Positions 26,746 to 34,720 of a stretch of 64,000 bases of DNA are shown here, in pieces. Numbering within the stretch: the first letter of the stretch is position 1; each line of letters starts with the position of its first letter. Source of the stretch: Herbaspirillum sp. RTI4 (lineage in GTDB: Bacteria; Pseudomonadota; Gammaproteobacteria; Burkholderiales; Burkholderiaceae_D); NCBI RefSeq assembly GCF_034313965.1, contig NZ_JAVIWQ010000002.1, positions 1,736,001-1,800,000 of the forward strand, read 5' to 3'. The notes under the pieces were generated by a model. It worked only from the letters and a program-made list of their open reading frames with translations, ran no database searches and was not told the origin of the DNA. The position numbers were made by a program, and so were the translations under genes.

Positions 26746-28049
26746 GTCGGCGTTCCTTTCCGGCGGCGCTTGAGCATGGGCAGCAAGACCATCCAGATCA
26801 ACACGAAATCGAACGCTTCAACGATCACCAGCGCCAGGATGGCTCCCCAGGCGCCATACAGCGGTATCACAATCGAGGTGGCCGCCAGCATCACCAGCAG
26901 GCAGGCTATGCCGCTGATGAGCAGCAGCGGATATTGGTCGTTGCTGGTCAGCCAGGACGAGCCTATCCAGCGCGCAGCATTGATGGCGAAATACAGGCCC
27001 CATGCGAGTACCAGCGGATCGAGCCCGCTGTATTTGCTGCCCAGCAGATGACTGACCAGCCACGGCAGCGACCACCATAGGACGGCGACGTAGGCCACTG
27101 TCAGCAGTTCGATGCACAGCACCGAGACCCACGCCAGCCGGTCGAGATTTTTCCAGTCGCCGGCGGCGAGCAGTCGGGTGACCATTGGTCGCGCTACCCG
27201 CGACCAGGCCAGCACGCTGAGGGAAATCGGCATGAGCAGCAGGCGCGAGGCGTTCAGTTCCGCGCTGGCGGCGACGCCCAGCCAGAGGGCGGCCAGATAC
27301 AGGTAACTGTAATTGGTGAACCAGGCCACCATGGCCCCCGGCAAGGCCCAGCGGCCGCGCCGCCAGATATCGCGGAGGTCGGCGCGGTAGTCGCTTTTGG
27401 CATCGGGGGTCGAGAGCGATGGTATCGGTGTTTTGCCGCGCCACAGTGCCAGCACGTTGGCCAGTCCCAGCACCAGCAGCACGCCGGGGATGCTGAGCTG
27501 GCGCAGCAGTACCAGCAGGGAAATGCCGACGGCCAGCCCCAGTCCGTAGGCGATATCAATTTGCAGCGCGTGGTGCGGTTTGCCTTCGATGAAGGCGATA
27601 CTGCGCCGGTATTCGCGCAAGGCATTGGCGAAGATGTAAATGGCGAAGGCGGCACCGAGTTGCAGCGGATGGGCGTCGGCACCGGCAGTCAGCAGCGCGG
27701 CGGCGACGCCGAACAGCAGCGCCAGCGCGGCGCTCACTTGCCATTGAAAAATAGTGAGATGGGCGATCAGTCGGGCGCGGCTATCGTCGCTGCGCGCCGG
27801 TGCCAGTGTAGTGAGCGGCCCGGTGATGAGCGCTTCCAGAATGGTGAAGGCAAAAATGCCGCCGACGATCAGTTGCGAATACACCCCATAGGCGGTCTTG
27901 CTGGCAAGGCGGATCAGCAGCAAACCCAGCAGCAGGTTCAGGCCGCTGAGCAGGGCCTGATCGCCCAGTGAGGCCAGCGAGTGAACGAGCAGCTTGCGCC
28001 GGCTCACCGGTTGCGGATGTGGGCGAGCCATTGGCGCAGTCGGGACCAT
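26742..28049 (-). CDS. Wzx-type polysaccharide flippase
   Basis: A 435-residue membrane protein with about 12 hydrophobic segments, of the polysaccharide transport (MOP) superfamily. SLASLGDQALLSGLNLLLGL begins the first helix. It would flip undecaprenyl-linked repeat units to the periplasm. The start is uncertain: ATG 28049 or 28031 both lie inside the end of epsG (46- or 28-bp overlap) and neither has a strong ribosome-binding site. Confidence 0.85.
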   Translation of the reverse strand: MVPTAPMARPHPQPVSRRKLLVHSLASLGDQALLSGLNLLLGLLLIRLASKTAYGVYSQLIVGGIFAFTILEALITGPLTTLAPARSDDSRARLIAHLTIFQWQVSAALALLFGVAAALLTAGADAHPLQLGAAFAIYIFANALREYRRSIAFIEGKPHHALQIDIAYGLGLAVGISLLVLLRQLSIPGVLLVLGLANVLALWRGKTPIPSLSTPDAKSDYRADLRDIWRRGRWALPGAMVAWFTNYSYLYLAALWLGVAASAELNASRLLLMPISLSVLAWSRVARPMVTRLLAAGDWKNLDRLAWVSVLCIELLTVAYVAVLWWSLPWLVSHLLGSKYSGLDPLVLAWGLYFAINAARWIGSSWLTSNDQYPLLLISGIACLLVMLAATSIVIPLYGAWGAILALVIVEAFDFVLIWMVLLPMLKRRRKGTPT

Positions 28050-28948
28050 CGTTGAGTACCGGCTGCGGCTGCAGTGTTGCGATTGCTGTAACTGTTGTAG
28101 ATGGTGCCGATGACTTGCGCGCCGGCAGTTTTCATTTGCTCCTGGGTGCGGCGCAGGTTGCTCAGCGTGGAGACGTGCTGCTGGCCCACCAGCAGGCAGA
28201 CGCCGACTTGTTGCGCAATCGCTTGCGCGTCGGATGAGGTATTGGCAGGGGGCGTATCGACGATGAAGACGTCGAAATCGTCGTGCAGCTTGGCAATCAG
28301 ATCGCTGAGCGCGGGTTTGGCCAGAATTTCCAGCGGGTTAGGCGGCTTGGGTCCGGCGCACAGCACATGCAGCAATGGAAAGCTGGCCGGGATTTCACCG
28401 GCGTCGACCGAGGTGCGTCCGGCCAGGATGGTCGACAAGCCAGTCTTGCCGCTGATGCCGAACAGTGTTTGCTGGCGTGGCGCGCGCATGTTGGCGTCGA
28501 TCAGCAGGGTGCGTTTGCCGGTTTGCGAAAAGGCGATGGCCAGACTGGCGGCCAGATAGCTTTTGCCTTCGCCTTCGTTGGGACTGACGATGGCGAGCGA
28601 TATTTTCGATTCGTCGCCGAGGCGGATGCCCAGTTCGGCGCGGATCTGACGGATGGCTTCCGCTTCCAGGCTGAAGGGAGCGTGGGCGATTTCCAGCGAG
28701 GCATCGATATTGGCGCTGGGCAGGGCGGTGGCGTAGTTGAATTGCTTGGACAGGACGGCTTGCACGTCCTGTTCCGACAGCAGGCCGAGGCGCACGGCGG
28801 CTTCGCCGAAGCGGATATTTTCGGCGTTCTGCAATTCCATGACGCGGACGACCTGGATTTCAGTCAGCAGGCCCGCTGTGATGAAGCGGGTGCCCATTTT
28901 GTCGGTGCCGTCATTGATGACGTTGGCGTGGCCGGTATTTTTGTTCAT
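28004..28948 (-). CDS. epsG: EpsG-type chain-length determinant tyrosine kinase (BY-kinase domain)
   Basis: A 314-residue cytoplasmic ATPase. Residues about 19-75 resemble the small helical domain seen in EpsG and GspE N-termini (FITAGLLTEIQVVRVMELQ, FGEAAVRLGLLSEQDVQAVL). Residues about 100-290 are a CpsD/Wzc-like kinase: Walker A SPNEGEGKSYLAA (about 122-134), A' motif LLIDANMRAPRQ, and Walker B DVFIVDTPPANTSSDAQ. The C-terminal tail has only YNSY and no long tyrosine cluster. It pairs with EpsF to control polymer length. It overlaps epsF by 4 bp. Confidence 0.9.
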   Translation of the reverse strand: MNKNTGHANVINDGTDKMGTRFITAGLLTEIQVVRVMELQNAENIRFGEAAVRLGLLSEQDVQAVLSKQFNYATALPSANIDASLEIAHAPFSLEAEAIRQIRAELGIRLGDESKISLAIVSPNEGEGKSYLAASLAIAFSQTGKRTLLIDANMRAPRQQTLFGISGKTGLSTILAGRTSVDAGEIPASFPLLHVLCAGPKPPNPLEILAKPALSDLIAKLHDDFDVFIVDTPPANTSSDAQAIAQQVGVCLLVGQQHVSTLSNLRRTQEQMKTAGAQVIGTIYNSYSNRNTAAAAGTQRWSRLRQWLAHIRNR

Positions 28949-30357
28949 AGCGGGTCCGCGCCTATCTGGCCTAACATTGGCAGATGGATGCCGCGCAGGA
29001 GATCGTCCAGACTACGCAGGCGACGCTGACTGATTTCGTACAGCAGGGCCAGGGAGAGTCCCAGCAACAGGCCGATGATGACGCTGGCGGCGAGGTTTTG
29101 CAGCATCAGCGGTTTGGCGTGTGAGGTGGGTTCTTCGGCAATGCGCAATACGGTCAGATTGGGGGTGCTGATATTGCTGGCCATCAGGACGCTATCGTAT
29201 TTTTGCAGCGCGGCGTTGTAGACGCGGTCCACGCTTTCGAGCTGGCGCTGGTAAGAGGTGATGACGTCGCGGTCTTTTTTGTCGGCCAACAGCTTGGCGG
29301 TTTGCTCATCGATTTGTTGCTGAATTGTCTGTTGCTGGATTTTCATGCGCTGGGCGTCGCTTTGCCGCGCCTCGAGCGTGCTGCGCGCTTCGCGGGCAAT
29401 GCGCTGCGTCAGACTGGCGCGCTCGGCAATGGCGGCCAGAGTTTTCGGATGCTGGGGGCCGAGTACCGATTCAATATCGCTGAGTCGTTTATTCGCGTCG
29501 CTCAGTTTGGTTTTGAGATCGTTGATGTTGGGCCGTTCGGCAATTTCCGGCAGTTCGTCCACACGCACGCCGCGCTTGAGCAAGATGTTGGTGGCGTTAT
29601 TGCGCGCTTCTGCTTCTTCCTGCTGGTTTTGAATCGTGGTCAGGGCGGTGACGTTGTCGTTGAGTGCGCGCGAGAGGATGTCGTTGTGTTCGTTGACATC
29701 GAGGATGCCCACTTCTTGCTGGTACTGCGTCAGTTTCTGCTGGATGTTGTCGGCTTCCTTGCGCAGATTTTCGAGCTGGATGTTGTATTGCTCGGTGCGC
29801 GAACGGGCGGCTTTCGATTCGATTTCCTGTGTCAGTCCGATGTAGGCGGTGACGACGGCATTGGCAAAGTCGCGCGATTTGATGGCCGAGCGTGCGGCGT
29901 ATTCGACTTCGATCACGCGGCTGGAGCGGTGGGTGATGATCAGGGTGTGGTCGATAATGTTTTTGAGCAGGTTGGCGTGCGCGCGCGGTTCACCCTGGCT
30001 TTGCACGGCATTTTGATAATCGGCTGAGGCGGTCAGGTCCAGGCTGTCGATCACGCGATCGGCCACTGCCTGGCTTTTGATCATGTCGAACTGGGTCTGC
30101 ATGTAGCTTTCATCGAGCATCGGTGAAATGGCAGCGGCTGCGGAGATCGCATTGCTGCCTTTGTAGTCGATGTAGATATCCGATGAGGCGGTATAGGTTT
30201 TTGGCAAGACCAGTGTAATTACGAAGGTGAGAGCGACCGTAATCAGCGTGGTCTTCAAAATGGTGCCGCGCCGGGCGGAAATCATCGCGGCCAGCTGGCC
30301 GGAAGACAGACCAGAATCCGGCGCTTGTACGTTGGTACTTACTCTGTTGTCACTCAT
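28945..30357 (-). CDS. epsF: EpsF-type chain-length determinant protein (Wzz/PCP family)
   Basis: A 470-residue inner-membrane polysaccharide co-polymerase. TM1 is at about residues 34-54 (TLITVALTFVITLVLPKTYTAS), followed by the Wzz domain (SPMLDESYMQTQFDMIKSQA). A long periplasmic coiled-coil region (about 170-390, with KLSDANKRLSDIESVLGPQH) leads to TM2 near 425-445 (LAASVIIGLLLGLSLALLYE). It works with EpsG and EpsE to set chain length and drive export. It lies 3 bp after epsE and overlaps epsG by 4 bp. Confidence 0.92.
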   Translation of the reverse strand: MSDNRVSTNVQAPDSGLSSGQLAAMISARRGTILKTTLITVALTFVITLVLPKTYTASSDIYIDYKGSNAISAAAAISPMLDESYMQTQFDMIKSQAVADRVIDSLDLTASADYQNAVQSQGEPRAHANLLKNIIDHTLIITHRSSRVIEVEYAARSAIKSRDFANAVVTAYIGLTQEIESKAARSRTEQYNIQLENLRKEADNIQQKLTQYQQEVGILDVNEHNDILSRALNDNVTALTTIQNQQEEAEARNNATNILLKRGVRVDELPEIAERPNINDLKTKLSDANKRLSDIESVLGPQHPKTLAAIAERASLTQRIAREARSTLEARQSDAQRMKIQQQTIQQQIDEQTAKLLADKKDRDVITSYQRQLESVDRVYNAALQKYDSVLMASNISTPNLTVLRIAEEPTSHAKPLMLQNLAASVIIGLLLGLSLALLYEISQRRLRSLDDLLRGIHLPMLGQIGADPL

Positions 30358-30360
30358 GGA

Positions 30361-31296
30361 TCAGAACAAACTTTCATTGACGTAGACCACATCGCCGGGT
30401 TCGAGCGCTTCGCTCATGCCGGCTTTGAATTCTTGCAATCCCTGGGATTCGGTTTTGCGGTTGATCGTCATGCGTCGGGTTGAGGCGCGTTGCGTCATGC
30501 CTCCGCCCAGCGCAATGGCGCGCATGACGTTCATGCCGGGTTCCATCTGATAGGAGCCGGGGCGGTTGACTTCGCCGTGGATATAAAACAGTTTTTTGCT
30601 GGCGACATACACCACGTCACCGCTGCGCAGTTCAACATCGAGCGGAGTGCGTCGGGCGAGTTGCGCAGGGCCGGCTTCGCCGAGCTGAATCGGGATGCGT
30701 TGGCCGGCGTCGTTAGTGTCGTTGGGATCCGGGCGACGCAGCAGGGTGACGGTTTGTTCGGCACGCTCGGTCAGCCCACCGGCGATAGCCAGCAATTCCA
30801 GCACGGTCATGTGACCAGGGATGGGGTAGCGGCCGGGGCGGCTGATTTCTCCCAGTACTGACACCATCTGACTGCGCGATTGAATGACTTCGACCGACAC
30901 CTGGGGATTGCGCACGTAACCGCCTTTCAGCAGAGCATCCGTCACTTTGAGGGCGAGTTCGCTGGTGGACAGGCCGTTCGCTCCGAGCGGGCCGATCAGC
31001 GGCAGCGTGATGTATCCCTTGTCATTGACGCCGATTTCGGCGGACAGGTCTTCCTGGCCGAATACGGTTACGCGCAGGATGTCGCCGGCGCCGACGCGGG
31101 TATTGGCAATGACCGATGAAGGCAGGGACAACGTGGACAGGGAGCCGGGTGTGGCGGGAATCAGTTCGCCGGTTTTGCTGGGATCGGTGGGGACCTGAGC
31201 GTGGACGCTGGCGGCAAAAATACCACACAGGAAGGTTGCGGAAAAACAACGCTTGCACGCGCGGAGAAATAAACGGGGGGTGGTAGTGACACGCAT
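30361..31296 (-). CDS. epsE: EpsE polysaccharide export protein (Wza/OPX family)
   Basis: A 311-residue exported protein with a signal peptide ending near SVHAQ (residues 1-34) and no evident lipobox. The export domain starts with RVGAGDILRVTVFGQEDLS and includes GYITLPLIGPLGANGLSTSE. SLBB-like repeats follow (MVSVLGEISRPGRYPI and FYIHGEVNRPGSYQM). It forms the periplasmic and outer-membrane part of the exporter. It is the first gene of the ten-gene operon, preceded by a 264-bp AT-rich promoter region with a palindrome. Confidence 0.93.
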   Translation of the reverse strand: MRVTTTPRLFLRACKRCFSATFLCGIFAASVHAQVPTDPSKTGELIPATPGSLSTLSLPSSVIANTRVGAGDILRVTVFGQEDLSAEIGVNDKGYITLPLIGPLGANGLSTSELALKVTDALLKGGYVRNPQVSVEVIQSRSQMVSVLGEISRPGRYPIPGHMTVLELLAIAGGLTERAEQTVTLLRRPDPNDTNDAGQRIPIQLGEAGPAQLARRTPLDVELRSGDVVYVASKKLFYIHGEVNRPGSYQMEPGMNVMRAIALGGGMTQRASTRRMTINRKTESQGLQEFKAGMSEALEPGDVVYVNESLF

Positions 31297-31431
31297 GTGA
31301 TGCTCTGTTTCTCACTCAAAGAGAGTGTGGTTATTATTTTGTAATCGCTGCAATCACAAAAAGTAGATTTTTCAGGGCAATTTTTTCACGAATTTTAGAT
31401 GAAAAATTGTCAAAAAAACAATGTTTTGTCC

Positions 31432-31463
31432 AAAATACAATTTTCTTTGTGGAATTGTATTTT
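31432..31463. promoter_or_regulatory. 11-bp perfect inverted repeat in the epsE promoter region
   Basis: AAAATACAATT (31432-31442) and AATTGTATTTT (31453-31463) are exact inverted copies with a 10-bp spacer, three helical turns in all. The surrounding 31297-31560 is strongly AT-rich compared with neighbouring genes, suggesting an H-NS-like or bent-DNA promoter. It lies about 136-167 bp upstream of the epsE ATG. An operator for the eps operon is the most likely role; it shares AATTGTRT with 14503-14530. Confidence 0.5.
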
Positions 31464-31560
31464 TTTATCAAATCAATTTCTCTCTTTGGTCGATGTGCCA
31501 CTTTTATGCTATTTCCCGAGCGAAACAACTGTACCCTATATATCGAATTCCACTAATATT

Positions 31561-32772
31561 TTAAATACAACTGGTGGTCTTGATTGCTTGCTTGATTGCT
31601 TGCGCGGCGCTGGCAATTTTCCATAGTTGGGCGAGCTGTTCTGCGCGATCACGGAGCAGCTGTTCGGCATTGGCAATGGCGTCCTGCAAACTGATCGGGC
31701 CAAAGACGATGGAAAAGCAACCGCTGAAATGCCGGTTCAGTTCAGGCAGGGCCTGTGGCTCGATTCCTCCCGACAGCAGCGTGGCGGCGACACCGGCCTG
31801 ACGCGCGCGCCGGCTGGCGATAAACGGCGCTTTGCCGTGTAGCGTTTGCGCATCGCTGCGACCTTCGCCGGTAATAAGCCAGTCCGCACCGCTGAGGGCG
31901 GCATCCAGGCCGATATGGTTGGCGACGGTTTCCGCGCCCGATTCAAAATGCGCTCCTAACATCAGCAAACCAAAACCGATGCCGCCGGCCGCGCCGGCTC
32001 CCGGCAGGTCTGCCGCCTGACGTCCCATTGCCGTTTGCAGCAGGCTGGCGAAGTGGGCCAGTGATGCATCGAGTGGTTTGACTTGTTCCGGCAAAACGCC
32101 TTTTTGAGGGCCGAACACGGCGGTGGCGCCGGTCGGTCCGCACAAGGGATTGTTGACGTCGGACATGGCAACCAGTTCAAGTTCGGGGATGCGCTTGTCC
32201 AGGCCACTGGCGTCTATTCTCGCCAGTCGGGCTAATTCGGAGGGAATCGGCGCGAGCTCATGCTCTTGGCTATCGTAGAGCCGGATGCCGAGCGCGTGCA
32301 GCATGCCCATGCCGGCGTCATTGGTGCTGCTGCCGCCGAGTCCGATTAAAAACCGCCGCTGGCCTTTGTCCATTAGCGACAGCAGAGCGTCGCCGATGCC
32401 GAAGGTGCTGCGGTTTTCAACGCTAACAGCCGTTCCGACCGGGTCGGTGAGGCTGACGATTTCTGCCGATTCGATGACGGCGCTGCCGTCGCTCAGTACA
32501 CCGGCCGCTGCCAGAATCGGCGCGCCGCCGGCACCGCGCACCGGAAGGCGCAGGACTTCACCGCCGGCGTGCATCAACGCATCGAGCGTACCTTCGCCAC
32601 CATCGGCAATCGGACATAGGCGCACGACCGCATCGGGGAGGGCGCGCAGGATGCCCTCGCCGATGGCGGCGGCAACCTGTTGCGCGCTCAACGAACCTTT
32701 GAATGAGTCGGGGGCAATGACGATGACGGGGGCGACGACGCTAGTGGCAATAGCGGGGCTGAAAACGGCCAT
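31561..32772 (-). CDS. Glycerate kinase (GlxK/GckA type-1)
   Basis: A 403-residue enzyme phosphorylating D-glycerate with ATP, linking glyoxylate/serine metabolism to glycolysis. Family features: VIAPDSFKGSLSAQQVAAAI at the N-terminus, PIADGGEGTLDALMHAGG, GLGGSSTNDAGMGMLHALG and DWLITGEGRSDAQTLHGKAP. Start 32772 (MAVFSPAIA) is chosen because AAGGAAAAGAG precedes it; the frame is open to 32859 but that extension has no family counterpart. No other glycerate-pathway genes are nearby. Transcription would run into the eps promoter region; no clear terminator is seen. Confidence 0.93.
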   Translation of the reverse strand: MAVFSPAIATSVVAPVIVIAPDSFKGSLSAQQVAAAIGEGILRALPDAVVRLCPIADGGEGTLDALMHAGGEVLRLPVRGAGGAPILAAAGVLSDGSAVIESAEIVSLTDPVGTAVSVENRSTFGIGDALLSLMDKGQRRFLIGLGGSSTNDAGMGMLHALGIRLYDSQEHELAPIPSELARLARIDASGLDKRIPELELVAMSDVNNPLCGPTGATAVFGPQKGVLPEQVKPLDASLAHFASLLQTAMGRQAADLPGAGAAGGIGFGLLMLGAHFESGAETVANHIGLDAALSGADWLITGEGRSDAQTLHGKAPFIASRRARQAGVAATLLSGGIEPQALPELNRHFSGCFSIVFGPISLQDAIANAEQLLRDRAEQLAQLWKIASAAQAIKQAIKTTSCI

Positions 32773-32933
32773 GACTCTTTTCCTTGGAAAAACAGAGAAT
32801 GCGCAGGACGCTGTTAAGACATCGACGGCAAGCCGTCGCTTGCCGTGTTGTCCATGCAAAGCCGGATTATATGTTTTTCCTGCTGCGGCTGTTTCCCGGA
32901 GTCGATGCGGGAAAGAGTCGCGGCCCGGTTTGG

Positions 32934-33221
32934 TCAGTGTCGACCGCGGCCATGCCGACGGTGGTTACGGCGGTCACGATCGCGTCGCCATTGACGTTCG
33001 CGCCATTCGCGTCGATCGCGCCGTTCACGCCAGCCCGGACCCGCATAAACAGGCGCTTGGCGATAATAGGCCAGGGGCGGGGCATAAACTACCGGGGACG
33101 GACTATAATACTGCGCTGGTGCACCAGCATAAACGCCAACCGATACTTGTGCGGCGGAGGCGTTGGCGGTAAACCCGGCGGCTGCCGCGCTGAGAGCCAG
33201 GATGGCAAGAATTTTTTTCAT
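32934..33221 (-). CDS. Small exported Arg-rich protein
   Basis: A 95-residue protein with a clear signal peptide (ILAILALSAAAAGFTANASA, cleaved about residue 23). A short Tyr/Pro-rich segment (GVYAGAPAQYYSPSPVVYAP) follows, and then a strongly basic tail of Arg and Trp (residues about 63-95). A good ribosome-binding region (AAAGAGAAA) precedes the ATG. I recall similar Tyr/Pro then Arg-rich small exported proteins in Burkholderiales, with no established function. It is divergent from the TonB-like gene and 161 bp upstream of glycerate kinase. Confidence 0.7.
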   Translation of the reverse strand: MKKILAILALSAAAAGFTANASAAQVSVGVYAGAPAQYYSPSPVVYAPPLAYYRQAPVYAGPGWRERRDRREWRERQWRRDRDRRNHRRHGRGRH

Positions 33222-33496
33222 GACATTTCTCTTTCAATAAGGGGATGTGAACTGTGGTGTGATGCATGGAGCAATCATGCATTCTGGGCTGAAAGCAGCT
33301 GGAACGGTGATAGCCAGACACTACAGACGTAACAAAAAAAACAGGATGGTTCTGCGATGAGGTGGGCAGAAGGCACTTGCTCGCAGTCCCTTAAAATTCC
33401 ATTCACACACGAAGACTGATTTTCCTTCCCTTGCCGGCCCTATGGAGCGTTGATGCTGTTTGCACCCGCCGGATACCGAGAGTGTAGTTATCCCTC

Positions 33497-34333
33497 ATGA
33501 AGATGTTTAAACCCGCCACTCTGAGCCTGGAAGAGCGTCGCGCGCGTTGGCGCGTCGGCGGCGGTATTGCCCTTTCGATTCTGGTGCATGCGTCCCTTTT
33601 CATGTTGATTCATCTGGCCACGCCGCAGACCCAGGGGACGAATGAGCAGACGCCGCAAGGTCCGCTGGAAGTTTCTTTAGTCTCGCCGCCCCGCAAACCG
33701 GCGAAGCAGCCCGAAACGCCCAAGCCGGACCCTGCCCCCAAGCCAGCACCGAAAAAACCGACGGCGACCAAACGGCCGTTGCTGGCAGAGAAAAAAGCCA
33801 ATTCACGGTTCGAAATGCCGGGCAAGGCGGCGGTGTCTGCGCCGACCTCCAGAAGCGACATTACTCCTGATATGGATATGTCGACCATGGTCAACGCCTC
33901 GCGAGAACGACGACAATCGGCCGAATCGTCCGCCGCGCAGGAGAATGCCGCTGCCAGAGCGGCTGAGGCAGGGCCTTCGGCCAATGAGATTGCGAGCGCC
34001 AATATCAATTTCCAAAAGCGTAAAGCCAATGGCGGTACCAACGGCATATTCCAGGTCACGAGCAAAGGGCCGCGTCTGGCGCGCTATACCTTCCGCGGCT
34101 GGACCAACGACCGTAACAATAGTCAGGTGCAGTCGATTGAAGTCGATGCCGGGCCGGATGGCAATGTTGAACTGGCCATCATCAGGAGCATGATCGTCAT
34201 CATACGCAAACATTATTCAGGCGATTTCAACTGGGAATCGCAACGGCTGGGCAAGGTGGTCGGCTTGTCGGCGCGCCAACAGGATACCGCCGGGCTGGAA
34301 GCTTTCATGATGCGCGAATTTTTCGGGTCCTGA
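33497..34333 (+). CDS. TonB-like membrane-anchored protein of unknown function
   Basis: A 278-residue protein. A basic N-terminus (residues 1-22) is followed by one membrane segment (IALSILVHASLFMLIHLA). Then comes a Pro/Lys-rich periplasmic spacer (PKPDPAPKPAPKKP) and an Ala-rich helical stretch. The C-terminal domain of about 110 residues begins near LARYTFRGWTNDR, with VELAIIRSMIVIIRKHYSGDF. The first half matches TonB architecture, but the C-terminal domain does not look like the TonB betaalphabeta fold, and no exbB/exbD is adjacent. I do not recognise its function; it may link the inner membrane to an envelope partner. Confidence 0.7.
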   Translation: MKMFKPATLSLEERRARWRVGGGIALSILVHASLFMLIHLATPQTQGTNEQTPQGPLEVSLVSPPRKPAKQPETPKPDPAPKPAPKKPTATKRPLLAEKKANSRFEMPGKAAVSAPTSRSDITPDMDMSTMVNASRERRQSAESSAAQENAAARAAEAGPSANEIASANINFQKRKANGGTNGIFQVTSKGPRLARYTFRGWTNDRNNSQVQSIEVDAGPDGNVELAIIRSMIVIIRKHYSGDFNWESQRLGKVVGLSARQQDTAGLEAFMMREFFGS

Positions 34334-34401
34334 CGCGACCTTATCTTTTTGCGCCGGCTTACTCGCCAAGGTTTTTTGTCTGGCGGGTAAGCCGGGGAGA
34401 C

Positions 34402-34605
34402 CTACTCCTGCGCTTCAATATGATCGACCTGATTACTGATCGGATGGTCTTCCGCTGCGGGTGCCATTTCCGGGGCTTTATCTATTCGCGTGATGTTCGA
34501 CGCAGAGATAGGGTCGCTGGCAGGGAAGGACATTTCATTGGCATCGTCCAGCGTGATTTCGCTGGCGCTATCGTATTTCGCTGGACTGGGGACAGACTTG
34601 TTCAT
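34402..34605 (-). CDS. Small SFPASDP-motif protein
   Basis: A 67-residue acidic protein starting MNKSVPSPAKYDSASE, with AAGGAA 8 nt upstream of its ATG (34605). It contains DDANEMSFPASDPISAS. The SFPASDP motif recurs in many small uncharacterised proteobacterial proteins, so this is likely a real gene although the frame upstream stays open. No signal peptide or membrane segment. It is convergent with the TonB-like gene and divergent from the sensor kinase. Function unknown. Confidence 0.65.
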   Translation of the reverse strand: MNKSVPSPAKYDSASEITLDDANEMSFPASDPISASNITRIDKAPEMAPAAEDHPISNQVDHIEAQE

Positions 34606-34720
34606 GCGGGATTCCTTGCTCGGGAGAGTGGCGGAAGGGACGTTGGCCGGGCGGTTTTCGAGGCCGTAACGGCAGTGATGATCAACAATAGCCGTATCGT
34701 CTTCTGTCGGACAGAGGGCC

